Below are positions 27,273 to 37,671 of a stretch of DNA of 64,000 nt, one piece after another. Below the pieces are notes generated by a model. The model was not told the DNA's origin and searched no databases. It worked only from the letters and a program-made list of their open reading frames with translations. How positions within the stretch are numbered: position 1 is the first letter of the stretch; the number at the start of each line of letters is the position of its first letter. The DNA is from an uncultured Clostridium sp. (GTDB lineage Bacteria > Bacillota > Clostridia > TANB77 > CAG-508), in NCBI GenBank assembly GCA_900553685.1, contig USEI01000001.1, forward strand, positions 1-64,000, written 5' to 3'. The translations under genes and the position numbers were made by a program.

Positions 27273-27941
27273 ATGAAAATATTAGCAATAGATACTTCAA
27301 GTAGTATATGCAGCACAGCAATATTAGATGATGAAGTTTTAATTGATAAAAATGAATTAAATAATGGTAGAACACATTCTGAAAATTTAATGCCTCTTAT
27401 AGATGAATTATTAAAAAGAAATAATATAACAGTTAAAGATATAAATTTACTAGCTTGTTCTGTTGGACCAGGTTCTTTTACTGGTATAAGAATTGGTGTA
27501 GCTTCTATAAAAGCAATAGCAGAAGTTTTAAAAATAAAAGTTGCAGGAGTTACTTCTTTAGAAACGTTGGCAAAAAATGTAAAAGATGCAGATACAATAG
27601 TTTCTTTAATTGACGCTAGAAATAATCAAGTATATTGTGGTATATTTGATAGAAAATGTAATAAAAAGGAAGAATATATTGCTGATGATATAAATGAAGT
27701 GATAAAGAATTTAAAAAAATATGATAAAATTACATTTGTAGGAAGTGGAGCAGTATTACATAAGGATTTATTAAAAGAAGAGCTAGAGAATGTAAAATTT
27801 TCAGATCTTAATGAACAATCAGCAGAAAATGTTGGAAAAATTGGTTATAAAAAATATTTGGAAAATGATTTATGTGATGCAGATTCAATTCTTCCAATTT
27901 ATTTAAGAAAATCTCAAGCAGAAAGATTAAAGAATAAATAA
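27273..27941 (+). CDS. tsaB: t6A biosynthesis protein TsaB
   Basis: A 222-residue ASKHA-fold protein. ILAIDTSSSICSTAIL at the N-terminus and SVGPGSFTGIRIG around residue 67 are diagnostic. It is the scaffold partner of TsaD in t6A37 synthesis. SD AAGGAGAG. Followed by the GNAT gene typical of this cluster. Confidence 0.96.
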   Translation: MKILAIDTSSSICSTAILDDEVLIDKNELNNGRTHSENLMPLIDELLKRNNITVKDINLLACSVGPGSFTGIRIGVASIKAIAEVLKIKVAGVTSLETLAKNVKDADTIVSLIDARNNQVYCGIFDRKCNKKEEYIADDINEVIKNLKKYDKITFVGSGAVLHKDLLKEELENVKFSDLNEQSAENVGKIGYKKYLENDLCDADSILPIYLRKSQAERLKNK

Positions 27942-28044
27942 TTTTAAATTAATAATAAAATAAAATTTACCATAAAACAAATAAATTTAATAAGAAATAA
28001 TAAGATTAAACAGTAAAAATAAACAATTAAAAAGAGGACTTAAA

Positions 28045-28488
28045 ATGATAGAAATACGAGAAATGAAATTTGAAGATTATGAAAACATAAAAGATAAACT
28101 TCAAAAAGAATTTGATGAGTTTTGGACACCTTCAATTTTAAAAAGTGAATTAGAAAGTAAAAATTCTAAATATATTGTTGCTTTGAAGGGCAAAGAAGTT
28201 GTAGGATTTGCTGGTATAATCATTTTACCAGATGGCACAGAAGTTACTAATATTGTAACTAAAAAAGTAGAAAGAAAAAAAGGTATAGGAAAACTACTTT
28301 TAGACAAACTAATAAATATGACAATAACAGAAAAAAAAGAAGTAATTAGCTTAGAAGTTAATGAAAAAAATATAATAGCTATAAATTTATATAAAAACTT
28401 TGGCTTTGAAAAAGTTGGAAGAAGAAAAAAATATTATAATGGAATAGATGATGCAATTATTATGACTAAAAAAATTAAAAATTTATAA
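28045..28488 (+). CDS. GNAT acetyltransferase, RimI-like
   Basis: A 147-residue protein; motif A is VERKKGIGKLLLDKL, and the typical RimI end reads AINLYKNFGFEKVGRRKKYY. Position behind tsaB matches rimI, which acetylates the N-terminus of ribosomal protein S18 in other bacteria. SD AGAGGA. Confidence 0.88.
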   Translation: MIEIREMKFEDYENIKDKLQKEFDEFWTPSILKSELESKNSKYIVALKGKEVVGFAGIIILPDGTEVTNIVTKKVERKKGIGKLLLDKLINMTITEKKEVISLEVNEKNIIAINLYKNFGFEKVGRRKKYYNGIDDAIIMTKKIKNL

Positions 28489-28590
28489 AACTTAATGTAA
28501 AATAATGTGATTTTTTGAAAATAATAATTGCATTATTTATATGTTTGATATAAAATCACAATAGAAGTTATGATTCGGAGGAAGATACTA

Positions 28591-30987
28591 ATGAGAAAAG
28601 TAAATGAACTAATGCCAAAAGATTTGAAAGATGTATGTAATCCTAGTTTATTCAAATTCGAAACAACAAAAGAATTAGTAGATACAAGTGATTTAGTTTA
28701 TGGCCAAGAAAGAGGAATAAAGGCTTTAGAGTTTGGTACAGATATAGATATAAAAGGATATAATCTATATTTAGAGGGACCATCTGGTGTAGGAAAAACT
28801 ATGTATACAAAAAAATTCCTAGATAAAAAAGCCGAAAAAGGTAAAGTTCCTAATGATTGGGTGTATATATATAATTTTGAAAATCCAAATGAACCAGTAG
28901 CAGTTTCTTTTCCGGCAGGACAAGGAAAAATTTTTGCATCTACAATGGAAAATTTTATCAAAGATGTGAGAAGAGATATTAAAAAAACTTTCAATAATGA
29001 TGATTTTGAAAAAGAAAAACAAATTATAAAACAAGAATTTGAAGAAAAAAGAGAAAATCTTTTAAATAAATTAAATCAAAAAACAATGATACAAGGGTTT
29101 CAAGTAAAATCAACTAGTAATGGTGTTTATATGATGCCTGTATTAGATGGAAGAACACTTGCAGAAGACGAATTTGAAGAATTAGATGATAGTATAAAAA
29201 AAGAATTTGAAGAGCGCTCAGCTTTAGTTCAAGAACAAATTTTTCAAGCTTTAGGAGAAATAAAAGCAATTGAAAGAGAAGCAGAAAAGAAAGTTGATGA
29301 ATGGCAGTCTAATATTGCCTTAATGACAATTAATGTACATGTAAATTCAATTAAAGCAAATTATAAGAGAAATAAAAAAATAGGAACATATTTAGATAAT
29401 ATAAAAAAAGATATTTTAAAAAATATAAATGCATTTTTAGCTCCAGATAGTGATAGTAAATCAAATAATATGCCAAACCAACCAATGCAAAGACCAGAAC
29501 AAAAAGAACCATGGCTTAACTATAGAGTTAATTTATTTATTGACAATAGTAAACTTGAAGGTGCTCCTGTAATTATGGATACAAATTATTCATATTATAA
29601 TATTTTTGGAGGACTAGAATATGAGAATCAATATGGTTCTTTAAAAACAGATTATATGATGATAAAACCAGGGTTACTTCATCAAGCAAATGGTGGATAT
29701 ATTATTTTTCAGGCAAAAGACATTTTAGCAAATGGAGTTTGTTACGAAGCTCTAAAAAAAGCATTAAAAATAAGAGAGTTAAGTATTGAAAATGCAACAG
29801 AGCAAAGAGCAGGAGTATTACTTGCAGCTATAAAACCAGAACCAATACCACTTAATATAAAGGTATTATTAGTAGGAAATTCCAATATTTATCATACATT
29901 ACTTTCAATGGATGATGATTTTAGAAAATTATTTAAAATAAAAGTTGAATTTGAAGAAGATGCTCCAAAAACAGTAGAAAATATTGAAAGATTAAGTAAT
30001 TTCGTAAGAAGTTTTTGTACACAAGAAAAATTATTGGATCTGGATAAAGAAGCTATGGCAAAAGTAGTTGAAATTACATCTAATTTAGCAGGTGACAAAG
30101 AAAGATTATCTACACAATTTAGTGAAATTGGAGAAGTAATTGGAGAAGCATCTGCTTGGGCAAAAAAAGATAGACAAAAAATAATAACAAAAGCATATAT
30201 TCAAAAAGCCTTAGACGAAAGAATTGAAAGAATAAAAAAATATGATACTAGATATTTGCAAATGATAAAAGAAGAATCTTTATTAATAGATACAGAAGGA
30301 TATGAAGTTGGACAAATTAATGGTCTAACAGTTATAAAAATTGGAGATTATTCTTTTGGAAAACCTGCAAGAATTACAGCAAGTACTTATATGGGAAAAG
30401 AAGGAATTATTAATATTGAGAGAGAAATAGAGATGTCTGGGTCTTCTCATTCAAAAGGTGTACTTATTTTAACAGGTTATTTGGGAGAGAAATTTGCTCA
30501 AGATATACCACTTTCTTTAACAGCTAATTTATGTTTTGAGCAATTATACGGCGGAGTTGATGGTGATAGTGCATCTAGTACAGAAGCTTATGCACTTCTT
30601 TCAAGTTTATCTGGTGTACCAATAAATCAATCTATTGCAGTTACTGGTTCAGTAAACCAAAAAGGATATATTCAACCAATAGGTGGGGTAAATGAGAAAA
30701 TCGAAGGATTTTTCCAAATTTGTAAACTTAGAGGATTTAATGGTGAACAAGGCGTTATTATTCCAAAACAGAATATTAGAAATTTACATTTATCTGACGA
30801 AATAATTGAAGCTGTAAAAGATAAAAAATTCCATATATATGCAATAACTACTATTGATGAAGGAATTGAAATTTTAACAGGTGTTCCAGCTGGAAAAAGA
30901 AATAAAGAAGGAAAATTTCCAGCAGGTTCAATAAATTATTTAGCACAAGAAAAGCTTAAAAAATTTGCAAAAATAAATGAAAAATAA
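28591..30987 (+). CDS. Lon-family ATP-dependent protease (AAA_32 type)
   Basis: A 798-residue protein. Walker A EGPSGVGKT (about 62-70), an inserted coiled-coil region (about 140-260), an AAA core with HQANGGYIIFQAKD, and a C-terminal Lon protease domain with GDSASST (Ser about 659) and a Lys in GGVNEKIEG (about 702). It belongs to the bacterial LonB-like branch lacking the N-terminal substrate domain of Lon. It degrades unfolded or regulatory proteins in the cytosol. ATG 28591 follows SD GGAGGAAG. Confidence 0.93.
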   Translation: MRKVNELMPKDLKDVCNPSLFKFETTKELVDTSDLVYGQERGIKALEFGTDIDIKGYNLYLEGPSGVGKTMYTKKFLDKKAEKGKVPNDWVYIYNFENPNEPVAVSFPAGQGKIFASTMENFIKDVRRDIKKTFNNDDFEKEKQIIKQEFEEKRENLLNKLNQKTMIQGFQVKSTSNGVYMMPVLDGRTLAEDEFEELDDSIKKEFEERSALVQEQIFQALGEIKAIEREAEKKVDEWQSNIALMTINVHVNSIKANYKRNKKIGTYLDNIKKDILKNINAFLAPDSDSKSNNMPNQPMQRPEQKEPWLNYRVNLFIDNSKLEGAPVIMDTNYSYYNIFGGLEYENQYGSLKTDYMMIKPGLLHQANGGYIIFQAKDILANGVCYEALKKALKIRELSIENATEQRAGVLLAAIKPEPIPLNIKVLLVGNSNIYHTLLSMDDDFRKLFKIKVEFEEDAPKTVENIERLSNFVRSFCTQEKLLDLDKEAMAKVVEITSNLAGDKERLSTQFSEIGEVIGEASAWAKKDRQKIITKAYIQKALDERIERIKKYDTRYLQMIKEESLLIDTEGYEVGQINGLTVIKIGDYSFGKPARITASTYMGKEGIINIEREIEMSGSSHSKGVLILTGYLGEKFAQDIPLSLTANLCFEQLYGGVDGDSASSTEAYALLSSLSGVPINQSIAVTGSVNQKGYIQPIGGVNEKIEGFFQICKLRGFNGEQGVIIPKQNIRNLHLSDEIIEAVKDKKFHIYAITTIDEGIEILTGVPAGKRNKEGKFPAGSINYLAQEKLKKFAKINEK

Positions 30988-30992
30988 ATAGA

Positions 30993-31035
30993 AGAGGACG
31001 ATATAATTTTGACAAAGATAAAATCGTCCTCATAT
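30993..31035 (+). terminator. Terminator
   Basis: GAGGACGAT / ATCGTCCTC with a long loop, T-rich 3' side. Confidence 0.7.
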
Positions 31036-31212
31036 TTATTATTTGAAATATACTTTATAACTTTTAAATAATATTTGTTTTTATGAGTATATGTAAATTT
31101 AATTACAAAAAATGACATAAGTAGAAAAACTAATTGTAAAAGAACTTATAAAAAATAAAAAATAGTATATAATATTTAATATTATAAATTTTATTTTTGA
31201 AAGGAGATTTTT

Positions 31213-32274
31213 ATGGAAAAAGTAAGAGCAATTCAATATGGAGTTGGAAAAATGGCTGTATACACAATGCGTTATATGTTAGAAAAAGGAATTGAAATTG
31301 TGGGAGCGATTGATGTAAATCCTGATATTGTTGGAAAAGATATTGGTAGTTTAATGGGAAGAGAAGAACTTGGAATTAAAGTAATAGATGCAAAAGATGC
31401 AAAAGAATTATTGGAAAATACAAAACCAGATATATGTGTAGTAACAACAAGAAGTTTAATAGGTGAGCTTGAAAAACCACTTATTTTATGTGCTAGTATG
31501 GGCATTAATGCAATTACTACTTGTGAAGAGGCATTTTTCCCAATGAATTCAAATCCAGAATTAACAAAAAAAATAGATGAACTTGCAAAAGAAAATAATT
31601 GTACAATTACAGGTAGTGGATATCAAGACATTTATTGGGGACAACTTGTTAGTTCAATAGCTGGTTCAACTCAAAGAATTGTAAAAATAAAAGGAAGTTC
31701 AAGTTATAATGTTGAAGAATATGGAATTGCTTTAGCAGAAGCACATGGGGCAGGATTAACTTTATCTGAATTTGATGAGAAAATTGCATCAGTTGATAGA
31801 ATTTCAGACGAAGAAAGAGAGAAAATAATAAAGAGTGGAGAATACTTACCATCTTATATGTGGAATGTTAATGGCTGGTTATGTGAAAAATTAGGATTAA
31901 CTGTAAAACGTCAAACTCAAAAATGTGTTCCTCAAACAGCTAAAGAAGACATTTATTCATCAACTTTAAATATGACAATAAAAGCTGGAGATGCAACAGG
32001 AATGAGCGCAGTAGTAACTACTGAAACAGAAGAAGGTATTACTTTAGAAACAGAATGCATAGGAAAAGTTTATAGTAAAGATGAATTTGATAAAAATGTA
32101 TGGACAGTAGAAGGAGAACCAACTACTACAATTACTGTTGAAAAGCCAGATACTGTAGAATTAACTTGTGCAAGTATTGTAAATAGAATACCAGATGTTA
32201 TAAAAGCTGAAAGTGGTTATGTACCAACAGAAAGATTTGGAGAATTAACTTTTAAAAAGAATATATGTAAATAA
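31213..32274 (+). CDS. 2,4-diaminopentanoate dehydrogenase-like protein (DapB fold)
   Basis: A 353-residue protein with an N-terminal Rossmann motif (QYGVGKMAVYTMRY) and the DapB-like layout. GSGYQDIYWGQL and the C-terminal PSYMWNVNGWL are typical of the Ord (2,4-diaminopentanoate dehydrogenase) family of the ornithine oxidative pathway. No other ornithine-pathway genes (orr, oraS, oraE) are nearby, so the true substrate may differ. SD AAAGGAG. A terminator follows. Confidence 0.8.
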   Translation: MEKVRAIQYGVGKMAVYTMRYMLEKGIEIVGAIDVNPDIVGKDIGSLMGREELGIKVIDAKDAKELLENTKPDICVVTTRSLIGELEKPLILCASMGINAITTCEEAFFPMNSNPELTKKIDELAKENNCTITGSGYQDIYWGQLVSSIAGSTQRIVKIKGSSSYNVEEYGIALAEAHGAGLTLSEFDEKIASVDRISDEEREKIIKSGEYLPSYMWNVNGWLCEKLGLTVKRQTQKCVPQTAKEDIYSSTLNMTIKAGDATGMSAVVTTETEEGITLETECIGKVYSKDEFDKNVWTVEGEPTTTITVEKPDTVELTCASIVNRIPDVIKAESGYVPTERFGELTFKKNICK

Positions 32275-32285
32275 TCTAATATTTT

Positions 32286-32320
32286 GCTCAAAATCATTTT
32301 TTATGATTTTGAGCTTTTTT
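32286..32320 (+). terminator. Terminator
   Basis: GCTCAAAATCAT / ATGATTTTGAGC, then six T. The following 300 bases up to 32630 are AT-rich with nothing I can identify. Confidence 0.92.
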
Positions 32321-32630
32321 ATATAATATGAGCTTTTAAAATTTTTCCTATTTTATATAAAAAATTTTTTAAAATTATCTAAAATTTGTCTTCAGAATAA
32401 AGAGCGGAAATTTACTTAAATAATTATATAATTTAATATTTATTAAAATTTATAAATTAACTGAAAAATAATATAACATAATAAAATAAAGATTATAATA
32501 TTAGTTGAAAAAAGATGTGATGCAGATAAATTAAAAATAAAATATTGAAGATTAAATAAAATTATGATATAAAATTATGAGAAATTAAAGTCAAAATTTA
32601 ATTATTAATTCTTATGAAAGGAAATATAAA

Positions 32631-34052
32631 ATGAAAATAGAGTTATTAGGTGGATGTAAAAAAGATGAATTAGAAAAAAGAATTCAAAATGTAGCAGCAG
32701 CTGGAAAATTATCAAGATTTCCTGGCAATGTAGTTGAAGTTTTAGAAAGCTGTAATGATTATGAAAGTAATTTAAAATTAATCAAAAGAATTATAAAAAT
32801 GGGTCATAAATCAATTATAGAACATGATTATTTAGTTTTTGCTTTATGTGATGTAACACCAATAGTTGAACAAACTTTAATAGGATATAGATTAACTTCT
32901 TTCACTGTAAAATCAAGGAGAGAAGTGGATTTTAGAACAGTAGGTTTTTATGTTCCAGAGTTTAGAAATGAAGCAGGCGAAGTCCATGAAAAAAATGAAG
33001 AATTAAAAGAAGAATATAAAAATCATATGAAAATGCTATTTAATACTTATGCCGATATTGTAGATAGAGGTGTAAATGTTGAAGATGCAAGATTTATATT
33101 ACCATATTGTTTTCACGATAACTTTATAATGGGAGTAGATGCAAGAGGTCTTGAAAAGATGATTATAGACTTAAAATCTGGATTTTTAAGTCAAATTCCA
33201 GATTTAAAAGAAGTTGGTGAAGAATTATATAATATAGTAAAAGAAAATATACCATATTTAGTTCCAAATATAAAAAAACAAGAAGAAAATTACAGTTCTG
33301 GCTTTGAATATTTAGAAGAAACTTATAAAAGGCCTGAAATAAAAATTTTAGATAAAACAAAAATGGTAAGTTACACACCAAATAGTGATGATGTAGTACT
33401 TGAAAGTGCAATAATGTATCATTATCAATGTTCAAAAGAAACATCAAAAGAGATTTTAGCGGAAATTATAAGAAAAGATGAAACAGCAAAAGAAAAAATG
33501 ATGTATGAAATTATGCATAAAGACTCTAGAAGAGAACTTGAGCAAGTATCTTTTAGTTTTCAAATTCCAATATCTTTATCTATTCTTACACATTTAACAA
33601 GACATAGAATGCATTCTTTGTTAGTACCAGAATTCTTACCAATGTGGGATATGAGAAATTATATTACTCCTGCTTCAGTAAAGTCTAAGGCAAATGATAT
33701 ATATGAAACAGCAGTTAAGAGAAATATAGAAGTCAAAGAAAAATTTAAAAAGATGGGAGTAAAAGAAGCTGATTTAGTATATTTCTATTTAGGAAATCAA
33801 ATGCTAAATGTTGTAACAACAATGAACGCTAGAAATATACAGTGGGTATGTAGATTACGTTGTTGTAATAAAGCGCAATGGCAAATAAGATTTATTGCAA
33901 AAGATATAGCAAAACAAGTATCAGAAGTTGCACCACTTATAGGAAAAGGGTTAGGTTCAACTTGTGTTACAGATAGATTTTGTGGTGAAGGTAGAGAGTG
34001 TTGTGGCTTAATTGATAAACTACTAGAAGAAGATGCAAAAAATAAAAAATAG
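32631..34052 (+). CDS. ThyX-like protein with two domains
   Basis: A 473-residue protein. The first half has GHKSIIEHDYLVFAL and YRLTSFTVKSRREVDF, the second ILTHLTRHRMHSLLVPEF; both correspond to the ThyX pattern (GHxSxxEH, then RHRxxSxxxxSxR). Neither matches the classical motif exactly: the first lacks the RHR, the second the final Ser-x-Arg. ThyX makes dTMP from dUMP with FAD and methylene-THF. Tandem proteins of this kind occur in Clostridia; they may be an active thymidylate synthase or a relative. SD GAAAGGA. The PHP gene follows at 9 bases. Confidence 0.8.
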   Translation: MKIELLGGCKKDELEKRIQNVAAAGKLSRFPGNVVEVLESCNDYESNLKLIKRIIKMGHKSIIEHDYLVFALCDVTPIVEQTLIGYRLTSFTVKSRREVDFRTVGFYVPEFRNEAGEVHEKNEELKEEYKNHMKMLFNTYADIVDRGVNVEDARFILPYCFHDNFIMGVDARGLEKMIIDLKSGFLSQIPDLKEVGEELYNIVKENIPYLVPNIKKQEENYSSGFEYLEETYKRPEIKILDKTKMVSYTPNSDDVVLESAIMYHYQCSKETSKEILAEIIRKDETAKEKMMYEIMHKDSRRELEQVSFSFQIPISLSILTHLTRHRMHSLLVPEFLPMWDMRNYITPASVKSKANDIYETAVKRNIEVKEKFKKMGVKEADLVYFYLGNQMLNVVTTMNARNIQWVCRLRCCNKAQWQIRFIAKDIAKQVSEVAPLIGKGLGSTCVTDRFCGEGRECCGLIDKLLEEDAKNKK

Positions 34053-34060
34053 GAGAAATT

Positions 34061-34948
34061 ATGATAGATTTACATATTCATACAACTTATTCTGATGGAA
34101 CAGATTCAGTAGAAGAACTTTTAAAGAAAGCAGAGGATAAACAATTAGAAGTTATTTCTATTACTGATCATGATGAAGTAGGTTCATATTTTGAACTTGA
34201 AAAAGATAAAAAACTTAGAAATTTATATAGTGGCAAGATTATAATAGGGGCAGAATTAAAAACAGTTTGGAATAGAGTACCAATAGAAATTTTAGCTTAT
34301 GGAATAGATTATAAAAAATTAAGAATCCATAAAATAAACATGAAAGAACTTCAAAAAGAAGTATTAGAAAAATTAAAAAAAGTTGCAAGGGATTTAGGTT
34401 TAATATATGATGAAAAAAATGTTTATATAGATGAAAATGATCCTACAAAAAGATTTGGGTCGTTTACTATTGGAACAGAGCTTTTGAAACATAAAGAGAA
34501 TTTTAAAAAAATTAAAGAAATAGGAGAATTTGTGCCAACAAGTTTTTATAGAGTTCATCAAAGTAATAAAAATAGTCCTTTTTACGTTGATGAAACTTAT
34601 GCTTCAATAGATATAGATGAAACAATTTCTAGAATTCATGAAGCAGGTGGTTTGGCTTTTTTAGCCCATGGATATATTTATCCTTTTGACGATAAGGATA
34701 AAACTATTGAAGAAATTCTAAGTACTACAAATATAGATGGAATGGAATGTGTTTATACAGAATTTAGTGAAGAAGAAAGAAAAAAGGCAATGAGATTTTG
34801 TAAGAAATACAATAAGTTTATGTCTGGTGGAAGTGATTATCATGCAAAAAACAAGCCAGATATAAATCTAGGAACAGGAAGAAATAATAATATGAAAATA
34901 GAGAAAAGCCTTATTGAGCCTTGGATAAATAAAGTAAGATATATATAG
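34061..34948 (+). CDS. PHP-domain phosphoesterase
   Basis: A 295-residue protein starting MIDLHIHTTYSDGT, with ITDHDE, FLAHGY and GGSDYHAKNKP, the four metal-binding blocks of PHP proteins. The size fits the nucleoside 3',5'-bisphosphate phosphatase (YciV/RNase AM-like) group. It is in an operon with the ThyX-like gene. Confidence 0.88.
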   Translation: MIDLHIHTTYSDGTDSVEELLKKAEDKQLEVISITDHDEVGSYFELEKDKKLRNLYSGKIIIGAELKTVWNRVPIEILAYGIDYKKLRIHKINMKELQKEVLEKLKKVARDLGLIYDEKNVYIDENDPTKRFGSFTIGTELLKHKENFKKIKEIGEFVPTSFYRVHQSNKNSPFYVDETYASIDIDETISRIHEAGGLAFLAHGYIYPFDDKDKTIEEILSTTNIDGMECVYTEFSEEERKKAMRFCKKYNKFMSGGSDYHAKNKPDINLGTGRNNNMKIEKSLIEPWINKVRYI

Positions 34949-34949
34949 A

Positions 34950-34976
34950 AAAAGCAACCTATAAAGGTTGCTTTTT
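34950..34976 (+). terminator. Terminator of the PHP gene, abutting tRNA-Asn
   Basis: AAAAAGCAACCT / AGGTTGCTTTTT; the T-tract touches the last base of the convergent tRNA-Asn, so it also works as the tRNA terminator on the other strand. Confidence 0.88.
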
Positions 34977-35051
34977 GGCTCCTCTTGCCCGGCTCGAACG
35001 GGCGACCTATCGGTTAACAGCCGAGCGCTCTACCAACTGAGCTAAAGAGGA
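34976..35051 (-). tRNA. tRNA-Asn(GUU)
   Basis: A 76-base cloverleaf on the minus strand: acceptor TCCTCTT/AAGAGGA, anticodon loop CTGTTAA (GUU), T-arm GCCCG/CGGGC, discriminator G and encoded CCA. Confidence 0.97.
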
Positions 35052-35237
35052 ATAATTGTTATTAAAAATATATATTATTATTTCCAATAACAAAATTATT
35101 ATACATTATTATATTTTTATATTCAATATTTATTATTAAAAATAATATTTCTTTTTTGTTACAATTATTTTTAGAATCATAATTTTTATACTAATTTCAG
35201 TTAATTTATTATAATTTAAATTGTTATATTTGTTGTT

Positions 35238-35861
35238 CTAGTAGTTCATACAAAAGGTTGGTATTCCAGTAGAATGTGGTGCAATATCATATTCATTAAA
35301 AAATAAACATAAAGTATTTGAAGATGTAATATAAAAATTTTGAGGTTTAAATGTTTCTAAAACTAAATTACAATAATTATCAAAATAATTTTCAGGATTT
35401 TTAGAAATTTCATAATTTATTTGTTTTAATAAATATAAAATATAATAATCATTGCAAGGATAAAAGTCTGATACACTCATTAACTTTGAATATTTCATAT
35501 TCCAAGTTTGCCCTTTAATTGTAGTTATGCCGTGTGCACCACCAGAATATATGTACTGTTCATAATATAAGCTGATAATATTATTTTCATTGTAGGTTAT
35601 ATTAAAATTTTGAATAATTTCATAAGTCATTATTGGATATCCATTTGCCTTATTATATTCATACAAATTCTGTGCTTCTTGTAATAAATTATCTTCAATA
35701 TATTTTTTTAAATTTAATGCAATTTTATAATTATAGGAATTAAACTTAAAAAAACAGCAGCTATTATTTTTTATTTGTGGATAATTTATTTTGTATTTTA
35801 GTATTAAATTTCTTTCACAATAAAATTTATCTTCAAAATTTTCTGTAATTATTTTAAACAT
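35238..35861 (-). CDS. DUF4163/DUF3298 domain protein
   Basis: A 207-residue protein. The first half resembles DUF4163 (YPQIKN...), the second DUF3298 with YIYSGGAHGITTIKGQTWNM and LSVSDFY-like MSVSDFYP. Family members (RsiV/PdaC related) are usually secreted or anchored, but no signal peptide is seen here. Function unknown. Confidence 0.8.
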   Translation of the reverse strand: MFKIITENFEDKFYCERNLILKYKINYPQIKNNSCCFFKFNSYNYKIALNLKKYIEDNLLQEAQNLYEYNKANGYPIMTYEIIQNFNITYNENNIISLYYEQYIYSGGAHGITTIKGQTWNMKYSKLMSVSDFYPCNDYYILYLLKQINYEISKNPENYFDNYCNLVLETFKPQNFYITSSNTLCLFFNEYDIAPHSTGIPTFCMNY

Positions 35862-35932
35862 AAAATCACCTCAATTAATAATATTCAAAAATGAAATTTT
35901 TGACACATTAGATATAAAGTTTAAATAAATAG

Positions 35933-35961
35933 TTGACAATAATTAAAAAAAGCTTTATACT
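35933..35961 (+). promoter_or_regulatory. Promoter of the argGH T-box transcript
   Basis: Consensus TTGACA, 17-base spacer, TATACT. Confidence 0.9.
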
Positions 35962-35966
35962 ATTAA

Positions 35967-36227
35967 GTAATATTAATATTAAAACGTTGATTAAGAGAGT
36001 AGCATATTTGTAAGCGACAGCGAGATAGAACAGAGTGAGAGTCTATTAGTGTAAGGATATGTGAAGAGAGCTTAGGAGTGCTTATTGGAAATCCTTTAAA
36101 TGGAGAGTATAATAAGACGTGAACCTGCGTTAAAGGAAATGAGTGGCATATAGAAAATTATACTATATGCAATTTGAGTGGTACCGCGATTTATTCGTCT
36201 CTAAATTTTATTTAGAGACGTTTTTTT
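35967..36227 (+). promoter_or_regulatory. T-box riboswitch upstream of argG
   Basis: Typical leader order: a Stem I with AGAGTAG on the left and TGAAGAGAG on the right of its specifier loop, an AGCGAG/AGAGTGAGAG distal part, the T-box GAGTGGTACCGCG (36176-36188) and a terminator (36196-36227, CGTCTCTAAA stem and T7). The loop-E pair AGTA/GAA places AGA (36067-36069) as a possible specifier, matching tRNA-Arg and the argGH genes; GAG (Glu) is the alternative. The T-box T after TGG would pair with discriminator A. Uncharged tRNA-Arg would therefore turn on arginine synthesis. From 36228 to 36434 I see nothing else. Confidence 0.93.
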
Positions 36228-36434
36228 ATATGATAGAAAGTTTTTTTGAATTTTCTATTATATAAAGCTTTGCCAAAATTAATTGCAAGGCTAAAAAGAA
36301 ATTTCTTGTTAAATAATAAGCCTTGAGGCCAATATAAGTACACACGATTTTTATAAGAATCAGTGTATTTAGTTGAGAATTGGACATTTTACGATGTCTA
36401 GCCGTGTTATTTTATATTAAAATAAGGAGTGTGT

Positions 36435-37670
36435 ATGAAAATGAAAGAGAAAAATATAAAAAAAATTATACTTGCATATTCAGGCGGATTGGATACATCT
36501 GTTATAATTCCTTGGCTTAAGGAAAATTATAATAATTGTGAAGTAATTGCGGTTGTAGCAGATGTTGGTCAGGGAAGCGAACTAGATAAAATAGAAGAAA
36601 AAGCGATAAAATCAGGAGCTTCAAAAGTTTATATTGAAAATATAAAGGAGGAGTTTGTTGAAGAATATATAGTTCCAGCAATTAAAGCTGGTGCTAAATA
36701 TGAAAATAAATATCTATTAGGAACAGCTCTTGCAAGACCACTTATAGCAAAAAAGTTAGTTGAAGTTGCTAAAAAAGAAAAAACAAATATAATTTGTCAT
36801 GGATGTACTGGAAAAGGAAATGATCAGGTTCGTTTTGAACTCACAATAAAAGCTTATATGCCAAACGTTCAGATTATAGCACCTTGGAGAATTTGGGATA
36901 TAAAAAGTAGGGAAGAAGAATTTGAATATGCAAAAAAGCATAATATTCCATTAAAAATAACAAAAGAAACAAATTATTCAAAAGATAAAAATATATGGCA
37001 TTTATCCCATGAAGGATTAGATTTAGAAAATCCTTCAAATGAACCCAAATATGATGAAATACTTGAAATGGGAGTGTCTCCAGAAAAAGCATTAGATAAT
37101 CCAACTTATATTGAAATTTCTTTTGAAAAAGGAAAGCCAATAGCTCTTAATGGAAAAAATAAGACAGTAATAGAAATTATTAAAAAATTAAATAAAATAG
37201 GTGGAGAAAATGGAATTGGAATTATTGATATTGTTGAAAATAGGCTTGTAGGAATGAAATCAAGAGGAGTATATGAAACACCAGGAGGTACTATTTTGTA
37301 CAAAGCACATGAATTATTAGAAAGTATTTGTTTAGACAAAGATACAATGCATTATAAAATAAATTTATCAAATGATTTTGCAAAACAAATTTATGATGGA
37401 AAATGGGAAAGTTTATTAACAAAATCAATGATTTCATTTATAGAAAAAACACAAGAGAATGTAACAGGAAGTGTAAGATTAAAATTGTACAAAGGAAATA
37501 TTATACCAGCAGGTATAATAAGTAAGTATTCATTATATTCAGAAAAAATAGCTACATTTGGTGAAGATGATTCATATAATCAAAAAGATGCAGAGGGATT
37601 TATAAATTTATTTGGATTATCAATAAAAATGACAGCAGAAATGGAATCAAAATTGAAAGGAGAGGAATGA
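36435..37670 (+). CDS. argG: Argininosuccinate synthase
   Basis: A 411-residue protein; the ATP pyrophosphatase loop [11 protein letters not shown] is at residues 12-22, and [15 protein letters not shown] is typical. It joins citrulline and aspartate to give argininosuccinate. ATG 36435 has SD AAGGAG. First gene behind the T-box; argH follows with one base between. Confidence 0.98.
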   Translation: MKMKEKNIKKIILAYSGGLDTSVIIPWLKENYNNCEVIAVVADVGQGSELDKIEEKAIKSGASKVYIENIKEEFVEEYIVPAIKAGAKYENKYLLGTALARPLIAKKLVEVAKKEKTNIICHGCTGKGNDQVRFELTIKAYMPNVQIIAPWRIWDIKSREEEFEYAKKHNIPLKITKETNYSKDKNIWHLSHEGLDLENPSNEPKYDEILEMGVSPEKALDNPTYIEISFEKGKPIALNGKNKTVIEIIKKLNKIGGENGIGIIDIVENRLVGMKSRGVYETPGGTILYKAHELLESICLDKDTMHYKINLSNDFAKQIYDGKWESLLTKSMISFIEKTQENVTGSVRLKLYKGNIIPAGIISKYSLYSEKIATFGEDDSYNQKDAEGFINLFGLSIKMTAEMESKLKGEE

Positions 37671-37671
37671 T

